Shown: positions 25,141-36,010, counted from the first letter of the stretch. The stretch: 64,000 bases of DNA from Bradyrhizobium daqingense (GCF_021044685.1 NZ_CP088014.1:3396001-3460000); one strand, 5' to 3'. Numbers and translations: made by a program. Notes: a model not told the origin generated them from the sequence alone.

Positions 25141-25494
25141 TCATCTCCTGGGCGGAAATGTGCCACGAGTGACGGCTCCACTTGCATCCGCTTCATCGTC
25201 GCGCCGAACCAGATAGACCAAAGGCGAGTCGTCCGCAGCGCTCTCCGTCTTCGCGTCGACGTAATACACTTCTTCTGCTGGATCGGCGCGACGCACCCTA
25301 ATCGGAGACGTCCCATCCCAAAGCGGTCTGTGTCCGAGCGTCATTCGTTTCAAGTCCTCTAGGAGCCATTGCTCCTGGCCGAGTTCTCTGGCCTGGAAAA
25401 GCGTGGCAGCCATGAGCGCTAAGATCGGCTGGCCATCGATCTCCAGCACGAACACGCCCGCAGGTAATTCCTCGGTTTTCACTGGCACCATCAT
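25141..25494 (-). CDS. Conserved hypothetical protein (117 aa)
   Basis: The sequence opens MMVPVKTEELPAGVFVLEID and has GQPILALMAATLFQARELGQ and EQWLLEDLKRM, then DPAEEVYYVD, ending in a VYLVRRDDEAD segment. I recognise this layout (E-I-D-G-x-P-x-L-A-x-x-A, then E-x-W-x-x-x-D-L) from Bradyrhizobium hypotheticals of about 95 residues. The C-terminal 15 residues look like an extension past the usual end. AGGAG lies nine bases before the chosen ATG pair. Soluble; function unknown. Confidence 0.65.
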   Translation of the reverse strand: MMVPVKTEELPAGVFVLEIDGQPILALMAATLFQARELGQEQWLLEDLKRMTLGHRPLWDGTSPIRVRRADPAEEVYYVDAKTESAADDSPLVYLVRRDDEADASGAVTRGTFPPRR

Positions 25495-25711
25495 CTGAAC
25501 CACTCCTTTTCTCGGCCGGTCGAAGCGGTCGAGGCCCCCCGGGCGAGATTCGGGCCTCTTGTCCGTCGACGCTTGCGCTCCGTACGTTCCTCGTCCGATG
25601 TAAGGCGCATCGCCCGCTGTCGACCGCGCCTGGCACGGCTGGCAACGAGCCGGCGGCCCCTAACTTTATCTTGTCTTGCAATGCTTGACTTCGTCATCAG
25701 GGACAGCCGGT

Positions 25712-25948
25712 TCACAGCTTGCGTCTGGCAAGGCTTCGCAAGGAAGACGCGATCTGCCGCCGCTGATTGCGGTCAGGTCCTGGGGGGAGCGACCGAGCAA
25801 ACCGGAGCATCTGATGGCGCAGTTGAACGAGCTGCGAGACGCTGTAGCCGATTGTTTTGTCTGTTCGCTTGCGCAGAAGTGACGGCATGACATCGACCAT
25901 GGCCTGGCGGCGCGCTGACTTTCCCTCACCGAGAGCTACGGAAGTCAT
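25712..25948 (-). CDS. Small protein with 'LPPGPDR' motif
   Basis: The C-terminal half reads LVQLRHQMLRFARSLPPGPD, then RNQRRQIASSLRSLARRKL, related to the helix-LPPG-helix pattern of the small family at 3971 and 15371 but lacking its W-L-x-S-P-G-L tail. The N-terminal part is variable, and ATGs at 25948, 25900 and 25888 are all possible; none has a good Shine-Dalgarno. It could be a diverged or degraded member. Confidence 0.45.
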   Translation of the reverse strand: MTSVALGEGKSARRQAMVDVMPSLLRKRTDKTIGYSVSQLVQLRHQMLRFARSLPPGPDRNQRRQIASSLRSLARRKL

Positions 25949-26059
25949 ATTGAAGCCTGGCTTGTCGCCTTGGTGGTCAAAATTGCTCACTCGCAAGTAA
26001 ATGTGCTGAATCCGGCGAGCCGGAAGCGTACGCGTCGGTCGTTGCCTGCCTTCAGGATG

Positions 26060-26431
26060 TTAGGTCAGCCTATGAAATGCCGGGGGCAATGCTTCTCGAA
26101 CCAGTTCACTTAGATCCAAGGTCTCGCCACTTTCGGAAATGTCAGAGAACAGGACCTCCACGAAGGGATGTTGGCGGTTGAACGCGGCACCTCGCTCGTA
26201 TTTCGCGCGCACAATCCGTTGGAGTGCGGGGAGGTTCAGTCTGCCAAGCGCATTGTATTGATCTCGGAAAAGACTTTGACGTCCTCCAAGATGCTCGACG
26301 GATTCCGCCCAGACGTCCATCACCTTCCGGCTCATGAATGCCTCGACCTGCTTGTTGCCATCCCGTGCAATGAGTCGGAGCCCGTCCATCGTGTGCGGTC
26401 CTTCATCGATTCGAAAGCGCGCAAGTGGCAT
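26060..26431 (-). CDS. DUF1488-like protein
   Basis: MPLARFRIDEGPHTMDGLRL is followed by KQVEAFMSRKVMDVWAESVE and LNLPALQRIVRAKYERGAAF, ending VLFSDISESG plus a tail. The plan (short beta strands, an xVxAF strand, a helix, then R-A-K-Y-x-x-G) is that of DUF1488 proteins, with a longer tail than usual. A clearer DUF1488 member lies at 30682-30942. AGGAGG seven bases before the ATG fixes the start. Function unknown. Confidence 0.6.
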   Translation of the reverse strand: MPLARFRIDEGPHTMDGLRLIARDGNKQVEAFMSRKVMDVWAESVEHLGGRQSLFRDQYNALGRLNLPALQRIVRAKYERGAAFNRQHPFVEVLFSDISESGETLDLSELVREALPPAFHRLT

Positions 26432-26916
26432 GGAATCCTCCTGTTGTCGGCGACCTATTCAGGCCGGCAGCCTGTCGCGGGGCGTTGCACTCAATTGGCC
26501 CGATGGTCCGATCAGACACACAGGATATGGGTATGGAAGCGTCGAATAGCGAGGGGGTGCAAAGCAGGGCCCGCAAGGAGTTCGGGCGCTGCCTAACTCC
26601 ATGGTGAGCTATATTGACCAGCGCGTCGTGCCGCCGGGTCGGCATACTTCCATGCTCCATCGTAAAGTCGTGCCACGCGCAGGGCGACCGTCGCTTCGCC
26701 CGAGAATGCCTGCTGATGGGCGCGCAATGAGCCGCGCCCTTTGGAAAGTGGCTCTTCCCTAGAATTGCGAACAATCAGGGAGTAAATTCTGCCCAATAGG
26801 GCCGCTGCCGCAAGGTCTGGCCGGCAAGGAGCAACCGTTCGTCGCTTGGTCAAGAAAGCCGTTCCCTGGCAGCAGATCGAAGCGAACAAGTTTGGTCGAT
26901 TCAAAGGAGTCCACGC
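26432..26916. other. Spacer with a short repeat, no gene recognised
   Basis: It includes a 19-base sequence at 26611-26629 that also occurs at 15249-15267, and the upstream region of the regulator at 26917. A minus-strand frame running into that gene is its antisense shadow. Confidence 0.4.
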
Positions 26917-27594
26917 GTGGCGAAGCCGTCCAAGGACACGTTCGATCCCCAACATTTTCTCGGCAAGGTGGGCGCCGGCAAAGCCATTCTGACGTTTCGC
27001 AAGAACCAGCATGTGTTTCAGCAGGGCGACGCTGCTGACTCGGTGTTCTACATTCAAAGCGGCAAGGTCAAGCTGACGGTCGTTTCGGAGCAGGGCAAGG
27101 AGGCAGTCGTCGCCATTCTCGAGCCCGGTCAGTTCTTCGGCGAGGGATGCATGAATGGTCATCCTCTGCGGATCGCGACGACAACGGCGATGGAAGATTG
27201 CGTCATCACGTCGATAACCAAAGAAGCGATGATGTCGGCTATCCGTGAAGAGCCGAAATTCTCCCAGCTGTTCATTTCGTATCTCTTGACCCGAAACAGC
27301 CGGATCGAGGAGGACCTGATCGACCAGCTATTCAATTCCAGCGAACGGAGGCTGGCTCGCCTGCTGTTGCTGCTCGCCAATTTCGGCAAGGAAGGCAGTC
27401 CGCAGCCGATCAGCGCGAGCATCAATCAGGAGACGTTGGCTGAAATGATCGGAACGACACGATCGCGGGTCAGCTATTTCATGAACAAGTTTCGAAGATT
27501 GGGGCTCATCAGCTATAACGGCCACATCGAAGTCCACAACTCATTGTTGAGTGCGGTGTTGCACGAGAAGCCTGTGCTGAGAGAGCGCGACTAG
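26917..27594 (+). CDS. Crp/Fnr family transcriptional regulator
   Basis: The 225-residue protein has a cyclic-nucleotide-binding domain (QHVFQQGDAADSVFYIQSGK, then LEPGQFFGEGCM) and a winged-helix domain (SINQETLAEMIGTTRSRVSY). Its recognition helix (T-T-R-S-R-V-S-Y-F-M-N-K-F) differs from those of the two other Crp/Fnr proteins here, so it belongs to another subgroup with different targets. N-terminal Fe-S cysteines are absent. Start is GTG with AAAGGAG seven bases upstream. Confidence 0.9.
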   Translation: MAKPSKDTFDPQHFLGKVGAGKAILTFRKNQHVFQQGDAADSVFYIQSGKVKLTVVSEQGKEAVVAILEPGQFFGEGCMNGHPLRIATTTAMEDCVITSITKEAMMSAIREEPKFSQLFISYLLTRNSRIEEDLIDQLFNSSERRLARLLLLLANFGKEGSPQPISASINQETLAEMIGTTRSRVSYFMNKFRRLGLISYNGHIEVHNSLLSAVLHEKPVLRERD

Positions 27595-27817
27595 AGGGAC
27601 CGCCCCAAGCGACGGCCCCAGAGCGTGGGGGCGCAATGAGGCCGTCATTTCCTCGGATGCTGTGGGGGGCGTTTGCATCCGGTCGTCCTTACCAAGTTGC
27701 GCCACCGACATTCGTTCCGGCAGAAGCTCAACTCGCTTTCGTACGGTCAAGTCGAGTCGCAAGTCCGGGATCATTTCTCTGGAGCGATTCAGGGCTCAGC
27801 CTCACTTCATCCTGTGC

Positions 27818-28627
27818 TCACGAATGGATCTCGTCGGTCCACACCTTGAAGCTGACCAAGGTGTTAGGGCCAAACGTCTGGGTAATTGGCACGTCGGCCG
27901 CGTCACGTCCTTGAGCGATCAGAACACGTCCAATCCGGGGGACGTTGTTGCGTGGATCGAATGTGTACCAACGTCCGCCGATGTAGGCTTCGAACCATCC
28001 CGCGAAGTCTCCTGGGGCGTAGGGGGGAGGCATGCCGATGTCGCCGAGATAGCCGGTGCAGTATCTGGCGGGAATGTTCATGCAGCGACAGAACGTGATG
28101 GCCAGATGCGCGAAGTCTCGGCAAACGCCCTTGCCTTCGTTGAAGACGTCCCGGGCCGTCTTGGTTGCGCGCGCGTGTTCGTAGCCGAATTGAATGTGAT
28201 TGTGAACGAAATCACAGATCGCCTGAACACGGGCCCATCCGGGCGAGACCTTCCCGAAAAGTTTCCACGCGACATCGGACAGATGATCGGTTTCGCAATA
28301 GCGGCTGCCGAGCAGATATACGATCGTCTCTGCCGGCAAGTCCTCGACCGCGTGTTGGGTAGCCGAGGGCACAACGACGTCCGGCAAGCCGGTGTCGCGA
28401 ACGATCCCGTCAGCGGCCAGGCGCATTCGACCGGCTGGAGCAACGATGCGGCTGCACCAATTACCGAAGCCGTCACGATAGGGGACGATCGCAACGGAGG
28501 GCGTGGTGGTCAGATAATCGGGCACGACGACGTCCGATGCCCGAGAGAAATGAACGCCCAGGACCATGATCATGGGTGTGTGCTGCGGAAAGTCGTAGAT
28601 CATCTCATAGCCGACCCGGATCTTCAC
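27818..28627 (-). CDS. Transglutaminase-like (Cys protease fold) protein
   Basis: A 269-residue soluble protein with an N-terminal beta domain (MKIRVGYEMIYDFPQHTPMI) and a transglutaminase-like core. The core has the Cys in GKGVCRDFAHLAITFCRCMN, the His in the GWFEAYIGGRWYTF region, and the Asp in FDPRNNVPRIG. Bacterial members are thought to be peptidases or amidases acting on peptides. It stands upstream of no other gene on its strand and 126 bases downstream of a second, distinct transglutaminase gene, with an EcfG-type promoter in between. Confidence 0.85.
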   Translation of the reverse strand: MKIRVGYEMIYDFPQHTPMIMVLGVHFSRASDVVVPDYLTTTPSVAIVPYRDGFGNWCSRIVAPAGRMRLAADGIVRDTGLPDVVVPSATQHAVEDLPAETIVYLLGSRYCETDHLSDVAWKLFGKVSPGWARVQAICDFVHNHIQFGYEHARATKTARDVFNEGKGVCRDFAHLAITFCRCMNIPARYCTGYLGDIGMPPPYAPGDFAGWFEAYIGGRWYTFDPRNNVPRIGRVLIAQGRDAADVPITQTFGPNTLVSFKVWTDEIHS

Positions 28628-28707
28628 TCGGCGTCCTCCAAAGTCGACAAATTGCCGCGGCTGCTTCGATCTCGATCGTGCCTATCGAGCGTGGCGTTCG
28701 GAAGTTC

Positions 28708-28733
28708 CAACGCGCTGGCGGGGGGCGTGTTCC
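28708..28733 (-). promoter_or_regulatory. EcfG-type promoter between the transglutaminase genes
   Basis: Minus strand GGAAC, 17 bases, GTTG, with C before GTT: a full match to GGAAC-N16-CGTT. It lies 81 bases before the start at 28627. Confidence 0.65.
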
Positions 28734-28753
28734 TGCCTCTTCATTGAGCGACA

Positions 28754-29638
28754 TTACGACAGAGCCGCCGCTGTTTTGACGTTCACGTCCACATCCATCC
28801 CAAGCTCGTCCTCACGAGCTCCCCAATAAGTGCCGAACAGGGGAATGGCCTGGCTTGGGACTCTGGCCACCGCCACGCGGATCAGATCGCGGTTTCCGAC
28901 GATTCCATTGGTCGGATCGAACTCGACCCAGCCGGAGCCGGGGACGTAGATCTGGCACCAGGCATGGGTGGCTCCCCCGCCCAGCCAGACAGGACCATCG
29001 CGATCCGGTACGTAGATATAGCCGGTGATAAAGCGTGCGGCGAAGCCGAGGCTTCGTGCAGCTTCAATCATCAAGACGGCAAAATCCCGGCAGGTGCCCT
29101 TCCTGCGTTCGAGTGTCGTAGAAGGACTTTGCGTTCCTGGCGCCGTGCGGCGGTCGTAGGCGAAGCCATCCGAGATTGCTTCATTGAGGGTCATCAGGAC
29201 CTGTCCGGTAGAACGTCTGGTCCCGCGCACGAGAAACGTGTCCAGCCACCTGCCGAGATGGTCTTCCGGGTCTGAGAACCATCTCTGAACATAGGGTGCC
29301 AGGTCGGGCGCCTCCTCCGCCTGATACGCAAACGGATGGTCCTTCGCGTGGTCCTCAATTCTGAAGTCGGGCGCGTTCTCCGGCGTGTGGTCGACCTTGA
29401 TGACACACTCGAATCGCAAATTGTCGCTGTCACAGCCAAACTCGACCTGCGCAACACAATTCCCGAAGACATCGTGCAGCCACCTCACCTCAGAAGGCTC
29501 GGGCGTCACATTGAGCGAGAAATCAATCAGTCGCTGGTCGAAACTATCGCGCGGCCGTGCCATTAATTGATGTCGGCCGAGCCTGACCGCGCGCCGGTAC
29601 CGATATGTCGTGATATGCCGGACGAGGAAGATCGCCAT
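28754..29638 (-). CDS. Transglutaminase-like protein, N-terminal BTL domain
   Basis: The N-terminal third (MAIFLVRHITTYRYRRAVRL, then GRHQLMARPRDSF) is the bacterial transglutaminase-like N-terminal region. The core follows with Cys in RRKGTCRDFAVLMIEAARSL, His in GGGATHAWCQIYVPGSGW and Asp in VEFDPTNGI. The triad is complete, so an active thiol peptidase or amidase is expected; the substrate is unknown. Cytoplasmic, with no signal peptide. The ATG at 29638 starts the family domain; a weak GGCGG precedes it. It follows a receiver gene on the same strand. Confidence 0.85.
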   Translation of the reverse strand: MAIFLVRHITTYRYRRAVRLGRHQLMARPRDSFDQRLIDFSLNVTPEPSEVRWLHDVFGNCVAQVEFGCDSDNLRFECVIKVDHTPENAPDFRIEDHAKDHPFAYQAEEAPDLAPYVQRWFSDPEDHLGRWLDTFLVRGTRRSTGQVLMTLNEAISDGFAYDRRTAPGTQSPSTTLERRKGTCRDFAVLMIEAARSLGFAARFITGYIYVPDRDGPVWLGGGATHAWCQIYVPGSGWVEFDPTNGIVGNRDLIRVAVARVPSQAIPLFGTYWGAREDELGMDVDVNVKTAAALS

Positions 29639-29715
29639 GGTACCGCCGATCGACGAGAGGTGAGAGCTTGCTCGCTGGCCGCTTGACGCGGAGAGCCGGA
29701 CGATGGTGGGTCCTC

Positions 29716-30108
29716 TCACGCGCCTCGGGCGTGGCCAATCATCCTACGAATACCAGCTTTGATCTGCCAAGCCTGGAGCGGCTTACCATAGAACTCGCTG
29801 CAAGGGGGAAGATCGATGCTCGGCGGGTTCAATTTCTCGGACATCAGGATGAGGTCGATTGCCGGCCACCGTCTACGCACGGTGTGCGCAAGGCCTATGC
29901 CGTCTATGCTGCCCGGCAGCTGGATGTCGGCGCAAACGAGCGCGATGTCGGATCTGGAGCTCAGGATTGCGAGGGCTTCGTCGGTATCCAGCGCTTCCAA
30001 CGGCGTGTAGCCGGCGTCTTCCACCATGCCAACTGCGCGCCTGCGGAGCACCATCTCGTCTTCTACGACGAGAACGAAGGCTGGAACGCGTGATGGACCG
30101 AACGTCAT
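29716..30108 (-). CDS. Single-domain response regulator
   Basis: The 130-residue receiver domain has FVLVVEDEMVLRRRAVGMVE (E16/D17), phospho-acceptor Asp about 61 in LVCADIQLPGSIDGIGLAHT, and GKPLQAWQ with the conserved Lys. There is no output domain. It resembles the receiver at 14718-15092, including the PGSxDGxGL stretch, suggesting a duplicated signalling unit; the cognate kinase is not adjacent. It is the first gene of a minus-strand run with the transglutaminase genes. Confidence 0.85.
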   Translation of the reverse strand: MTFGPSRVPAFVLVVEDEMVLRRRAVGMVEDAGYTPLEALDTDEALAILSSRSDIALVCADIQLPGSIDGIGLAHTVRRRWPAIDLILMSEKLNPPSIDLPPCSEFYGKPLQAWQIKAGIRRMIGHARGA

Positions 30109-30247
30109 TGAGACTCACGGCTGCTGTGGGTGCGCACCGATGATCGGCACGCCCCTCTATGGTTCCTGTCTCGCTGCCGCATCCCTTTGTCCGTTGAGAT
30201 GCAATTTCATGATCTCAGAGAGTTGCGCCGCTGCGGCCCGCGGGCGG

Positions 30248-30355
30248 CTACCATTGAATGAGCACCGCACCAGCGATCACAAACGCGAAGAAGATCGGCA
30301 GAACGACCGGCGGCACCAGCCACTCGCGCAGTCCGAATCTTGAGATGTTTGACAT
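30248..30355 (-). CDS. 35-residue single-helix membrane peptide with stress leader
   Basis: MSNISRFGLREWLVPPVVLP is followed by IFFAFVIAGAVLIQW and a stop. About 20 consecutive hydrophobic residues form one transmembrane helix, and the N-terminus is short and polar. Too short for usual gene calling, it is supported by the shared leader motif upstream (30376-30406) and by its typical membrane-peptide composition. The GGCGG before the ATG can pair with CCGCC in the leader. Function unknown; such peptides often modulate membrane complexes. Confidence 0.6.
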   Translation of the reverse strand: MSNISRFGLREWLVPPVVLPIFFAFVIAGAVLIQW

Positions 30356-30375
30356 ATTGACCGCCTTTTGGTCGC

Positions 30376-30406
30376 GGCGGGAGCACGATGCTCTCAGTCA
30401 CCGATA
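30376..30406 (-). promoter_or_regulatory. Shared leader motif, copy E
   Basis: Minus strand TATCGGTGACTGAGAGC, then GTGCTCCCGCC; GGCGG lies before the ATG at 30355 and can pair with CCGCC of the motif. Confidence 0.5.
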
Positions 30407-30681
30407 ACAGCCGGGAAGCACGCGGTGATATTCAAGATATGGTGCCCGTCCGCGGAATAGCGAGGTCAGGCAGAAACTATTTGCTGTGACAGGGCGAACG
30501 GGATTGTAGTTCGCCTTCCACGTAGCCATCTAAGAGTTTGCGGCGCCTCAACGCTCTTCCAGCGCCAGGTTTGGCACCGTCGCTCGCAAGGGCGGTCGCA
30601 GATCGGCCGTCCAAAAGGTAAATCGCGTCGAGCTGGCAAGGCAAGGAAGTCACCTTTCCACAACGGATCGGCTCCGGCCAC

Positions 30682-30942
30682 ATGATCGAGTTTCCAAACC
30701 ATAGCCGTTCATACGACCGCACGCGGCGTGCCGTACGGTTCTGGGGACACGATAGCGCCATTGAGGCATCGTTTTTCATCGAAGAAGAAGCGCTGAAGCG
30801 AATTCAACCCGATACCGGTTACGATGAGTCGAGCCTTCTCCACGCTTTCGATTCCAATCGGGACTTGATATGCGCCGCCGCCGCCAAGGTGTACGTTCGC
30901 GGTACCAGGGGCTCTTACGATCTGGTCGCCGGCAATTTTTGA
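30682..30942 (+). CDS. DUF1488 family protein
   Basis: The 86 residues match the DUF1488 pattern: FPNHSRSYDRTRRAVRFWGH, then IEASFFIEEEALKRI, and the C-terminal KVYVRGTRGSYDLVAGNF. This small beta-rich family is widespread in proteobacteria and of unknown function. The ATG fits the usual family start; no clear Shine-Dalgarno is seen, only a CGGCC stretch. The IS701 remnant begins within 50 bases of its stop. Confidence 0.85.
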   Translation: MIEFPNHSRSYDRTRRAVRFWGHDSAIEASFFIEEEALKRIQPDTGYDESSLLHAFDSNRDLICAAAAKVYVRGTRGSYDLVAGNF

Positions 30943-30989
30943 CCCGATCGGCGCCTGTTAAGGGTTTCGCCCCCATAAGACTCGGCAGC

Positions 30990-31879
30990 GGATGTGTCCT
31001 CTGTATGTCGCGGGACTGATCGGTCCTGGCGATCGTAAGAGTGTTCAGCCGATGGCGGAGCGCCTTGCCACGGGCTAACTACGACCAACTGCACCATTTC
31101 ATTGCGGACGGATGTCTGGGACGCGACGCCGCTGGAGACAGAGCTGCTCAACCAGGCGGACCGACTTGTCGGCGGTAGCGATGCGGTGCTGGTTATTGAT
31201 GACACCTCACTGCCGAAAAAGGGGGAGCGATCTGTCCGTGTTGCGGCTCAATACGCGTCGGCTCTTGGCAAAACGGCAAATTGCCAAACGCTGGTGTCTT
31301 TGACGCTTGCGCGAGGTGAAGTGCCGGTGATGATCGCTTTGCGTCTCTTTCTGCCTGACAGCTGGACTAGCGACCTGTCTCGTCTAAAGCGCGCTCGCGT
31401 GCCGGTCGAACATCGAACGGCACGGTCCAAGCCGGAAATTGCTTTGGCCGAGATTGACCGCGCGATTGCAGCTAACGTGCGCTTTGGATGTGTACTGGCG
31501 GATGCGGGATACGGGCTCAGCGCACCGTTTCGACAAGGATTGACAGAGCGCGGGCTGGCTTGGGCCGTCGGCATCCCTCGGCATCTCAAGGTGTATCCGG
31601 TCAATGTGAAGCTCATTTGGCCGATTACCAAAGTCCGCGGGAAACCCCGGAAGCACCACGTACCAGATATTTTGTCGATTGCGGCAGAACAAATGCTGGC
31701 GAGCGCCAGGTGGAAAACCGTGAGTTGGCGCAGCGGGACGAAAGGTCGACTGAAAGCCCGATTTGCTGCTGTCCGTGTCCGCACCGCCGACGGAACCTCC
31801 GCAGCGGATATGGGATAAGGGTCAGCAGCATCTCCCGGGCGACGAAGCCTGGCTCATTGGCGAGCAACGTGCCTCAGGG
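30990..31879 (+). pseudogene. IS701-type transposase, 5' part, frameshifted and interrupted
   Basis: The sequence reads CPLYVAGLIGPGDRKSVQPM, then after shifts VWDATPLETELLNQADRL, LVIDDTSLPKKGERSVRVAA (first DDE Asp region) and LADAGYGLSAPFRQGL. A further shift near 31790 leads to RIWDKGQQHLPGDEAWLIGE. The gene is cut at 31879 by an IS21-type element and resumes at 34529. At least three frameshifts are visible and the true N-terminus and left inverted repeat are missing, so the element is dead. Confidence 0.85.
31873..31879. repeat. Target site duplication of the IS21 element (left copy)
   Basis: CTCAGGG here and at 34529-34535 flank the IS21-type element exactly; removing one copy and the element restores the IS701 reading frame (ASG-EKKYY). 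Confidence 0.8.
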
Positions 31880-32011
31880 TATAGCGCGACGATCTGGGTC
31901 GGAAGAGCGCGGCGATCAGGATGGCGAGTCAGTGTCGCGGCGCGATGATGATCGCCGCGATGATTGTCGCGCGCAAGAGTTTTGTTTGCTTTGATTGTCG
32001 CGGAGCGTCAA

Positions 32012-34461
<2,450 letters not shown>

Positions 34462-34528
34462 TCACGAGCCCGGCGTAGCCCTCTCATCATGGTCGACGCT
34501 CCACTTCCATCCTGTTCGCCGCGCGGCA

Positions 34529-34868
34529 CTCAGGGGAGAAAAAATACTATCTGGCCAACCTGCCTGCGTCGACGGATCTGCGCACACTGGCCGCCACCAT
34601 AAAAGCACGATGGATCTGCGAGCAGGCGCATCAGCAGTTGAAAGAGGAGCTTGGACTTGATCACTTCGAAGGGCGATCATGGCAAGGTCTTCATCGTCAC
34701 GCACTAATGACCATGATCGCCTACGCCTTCTTGCAATACCGTCGCCTCGCACACGCGGGGCGGAAAAAAAAGAATCAACGGGCCTCCGCTCAGCCAACCA
34801 TGCCCGCAGTACGTCACGCCATCGTCGATCTCATCCTACGGCAGCCATCGCAGCGATGCCCCTACTAA
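34529..34868 (+). pseudogene. IS701-type transposase, 3' part
   Basis: This is the continuation of the gene cut at 31879: [20 protein letters not shown], then [20 protein letters not shown] carries the catalytic Glu, then [20 protein letters not shown] to the C-terminus. The right inverted repeat (TTCTGCCAAAGTAGTGCTA) lies at 34901-34919, matching the inverted end at 35232-35250. Confidence 0.85.
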
Positions 34869-34918
34869 GACGTATCCGTGAAAAACTGCAGCACAAACCA
34901 ATTCTGCCAAAGTAGTGC

Positions 34919-35035
34919 TAATAGGACAGAGCTAAACTCTATTAACTACCAGTAGTCGCCCGGGTTGCTTCATGATTTGCCGGTAAAAAGGCACTGCCGC
35001 GCCGCCGGATGAAGTCTATCTTTCAGAATTACCGA
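34919..35035. repeat. Diverged direct repeat, copy 1 (about 115 bp)
   Basis: GGACAGAGCTAAACTCTATT through GCCGGTAAAAAGGCACTGCC to TTACCGACAA is largely the same as 37617-37732, which is the upstream region of the Crp/Fnr gene at 36854. Here no regulator gene follows; the IS701 end abuts directly. Confidence 0.8.
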
Positions 35036-35081
35036 CAAACAGACTGAGACTCCATCTGCCTACAGGCAGAGGCAGAGGGGT

Positions 35082-35153
35082 TCATTTGGCTCGACCCAGC
35101 CGGTCCAAAAACGGCATCAGCCAGCGTTCAAGTTCGTCTTCCCATCCCGCCAT
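35082..35153 (-). pseudogene. Inverted IS701 fragment, transposase N-terminus
   Basis: Minus strand MAGWEDELERWLMPFLDRLG, then RAK and a stop: the N-terminus missing from the copy at 30990. Upstream lie the spacer and an inverted repeat (35232-35250) equal to the one at 34901-34919. It is a truncated second copy in opposite orientation. Confidence 0.7.
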
Positions 35154-35266
35154 GGTCAGCCCTCCAAGAGCCGACCACCCAAATCATTGAAAAATTGATT
35201 CGGGAACCCTATAAATCGCGGCAAAATCAACTTTCTGCCAAAGTAGTGTTAGGAGGCGCGGACTCA

Positions 35267-36010
35267 TTAGCACGCAGCCATTCGGATTGATGCGAGCTTG
35301 ACGAACGCCAGATAGTTGGCTGCGAGTTTGTCATATCGGGTTGCGACACGCCGACTTTGCTTGATCTTGTTGAAGAACCGTTCCATCAAGTTGCGCGCGC
35401 GATACAGATACGGGCTGAAGCAGATCGGGTCTTTGCGATTTCGTTTCGGCGGAATGTTCGCCCATGCTCCTTGCTGGCGGGCAAGCTCCCTGATCCAGTC
35501 CGCGTCGTATCCACGATCCGCGAGTAACATGGTTTGTGGGAGCAAGGCGCTGAGGAGAACCGAACACAGCCGATTGTCATGCGCTTCACCGGGCGTGAGG
35601 GCGAGATGGACCGGCAGGCCATTGGTGTCCACCACCGCGTGAATCTTGCTAGTGAGGCCTCCTCGCGAGCGACCCATAGCTGGATGATTGTTGTCCGAGA
35701 TACACGCTCCGTGCTGGTGCACGCGCACGACGGAGGTGTCGATCATCTGCACCGCCGCATCATGACCGGCGGCCAGCGCATCCATGATCCGGTCCCAGAC
35801 GCCCGCCCGTCGCCACCGCACAAAGCGACTGTAACAAGTGGTGCGGGGACCATAGGTCTCAGGCAGGTCGCGCCATGGGGCACCTGAGCGGAGGACCCAG
35901 AAGATGCCACTGAGCACGCGACGGTCGTTCACACGCCGAACCCCACGCGGTTTGTTCGGCAGCATCGGTTTGATGGCGGTCCATTCGTAGTCGCTGAGTT
36001 CGTAGCGCAT
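35267..36010 (-). CDS. IS5-family transposase
   Basis: The 247-residue DDE transposase reads MRYELSDYEWTAIKPMLPNK, with the N-terminal DUF4096-type domain (FWVLRSGAPWRDLPETYGPR). The catalytic Asp lies in MIDTSVVRVHQHG, the second Asp in LLADRGYDADWIREL, and the Glu in NLMERFFNKIKQSRRVATRY. It looks intact and possibly active. The element's inverted repeats could not be fixed; they should lie near 35250 and between 36020 and 36130. The start at MRYELS follows family convention. Confidence 0.9.
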   Translation of the reverse strand: MRYELSDYEWTAIKPMLPNKPRGVRRVNDRRVLSGIFWVLRSGAPWRDLPETYGPRTTCYSRFVRWRRAGVWDRIMDALAAGHDAAVQMIDTSVVRVHQHGACISDNNHPAMGRSRGGLTSKIHAVVDTNGLPVHLALTPGEAHDNRLCSVLLSALLPQTMLLADRGYDADWIRELARQQGAWANIPPKRNRKDPICFSPYLYRARNLMERFFNKIKQSRRVATRYDKLAANYLAFVKLASIRMAAC

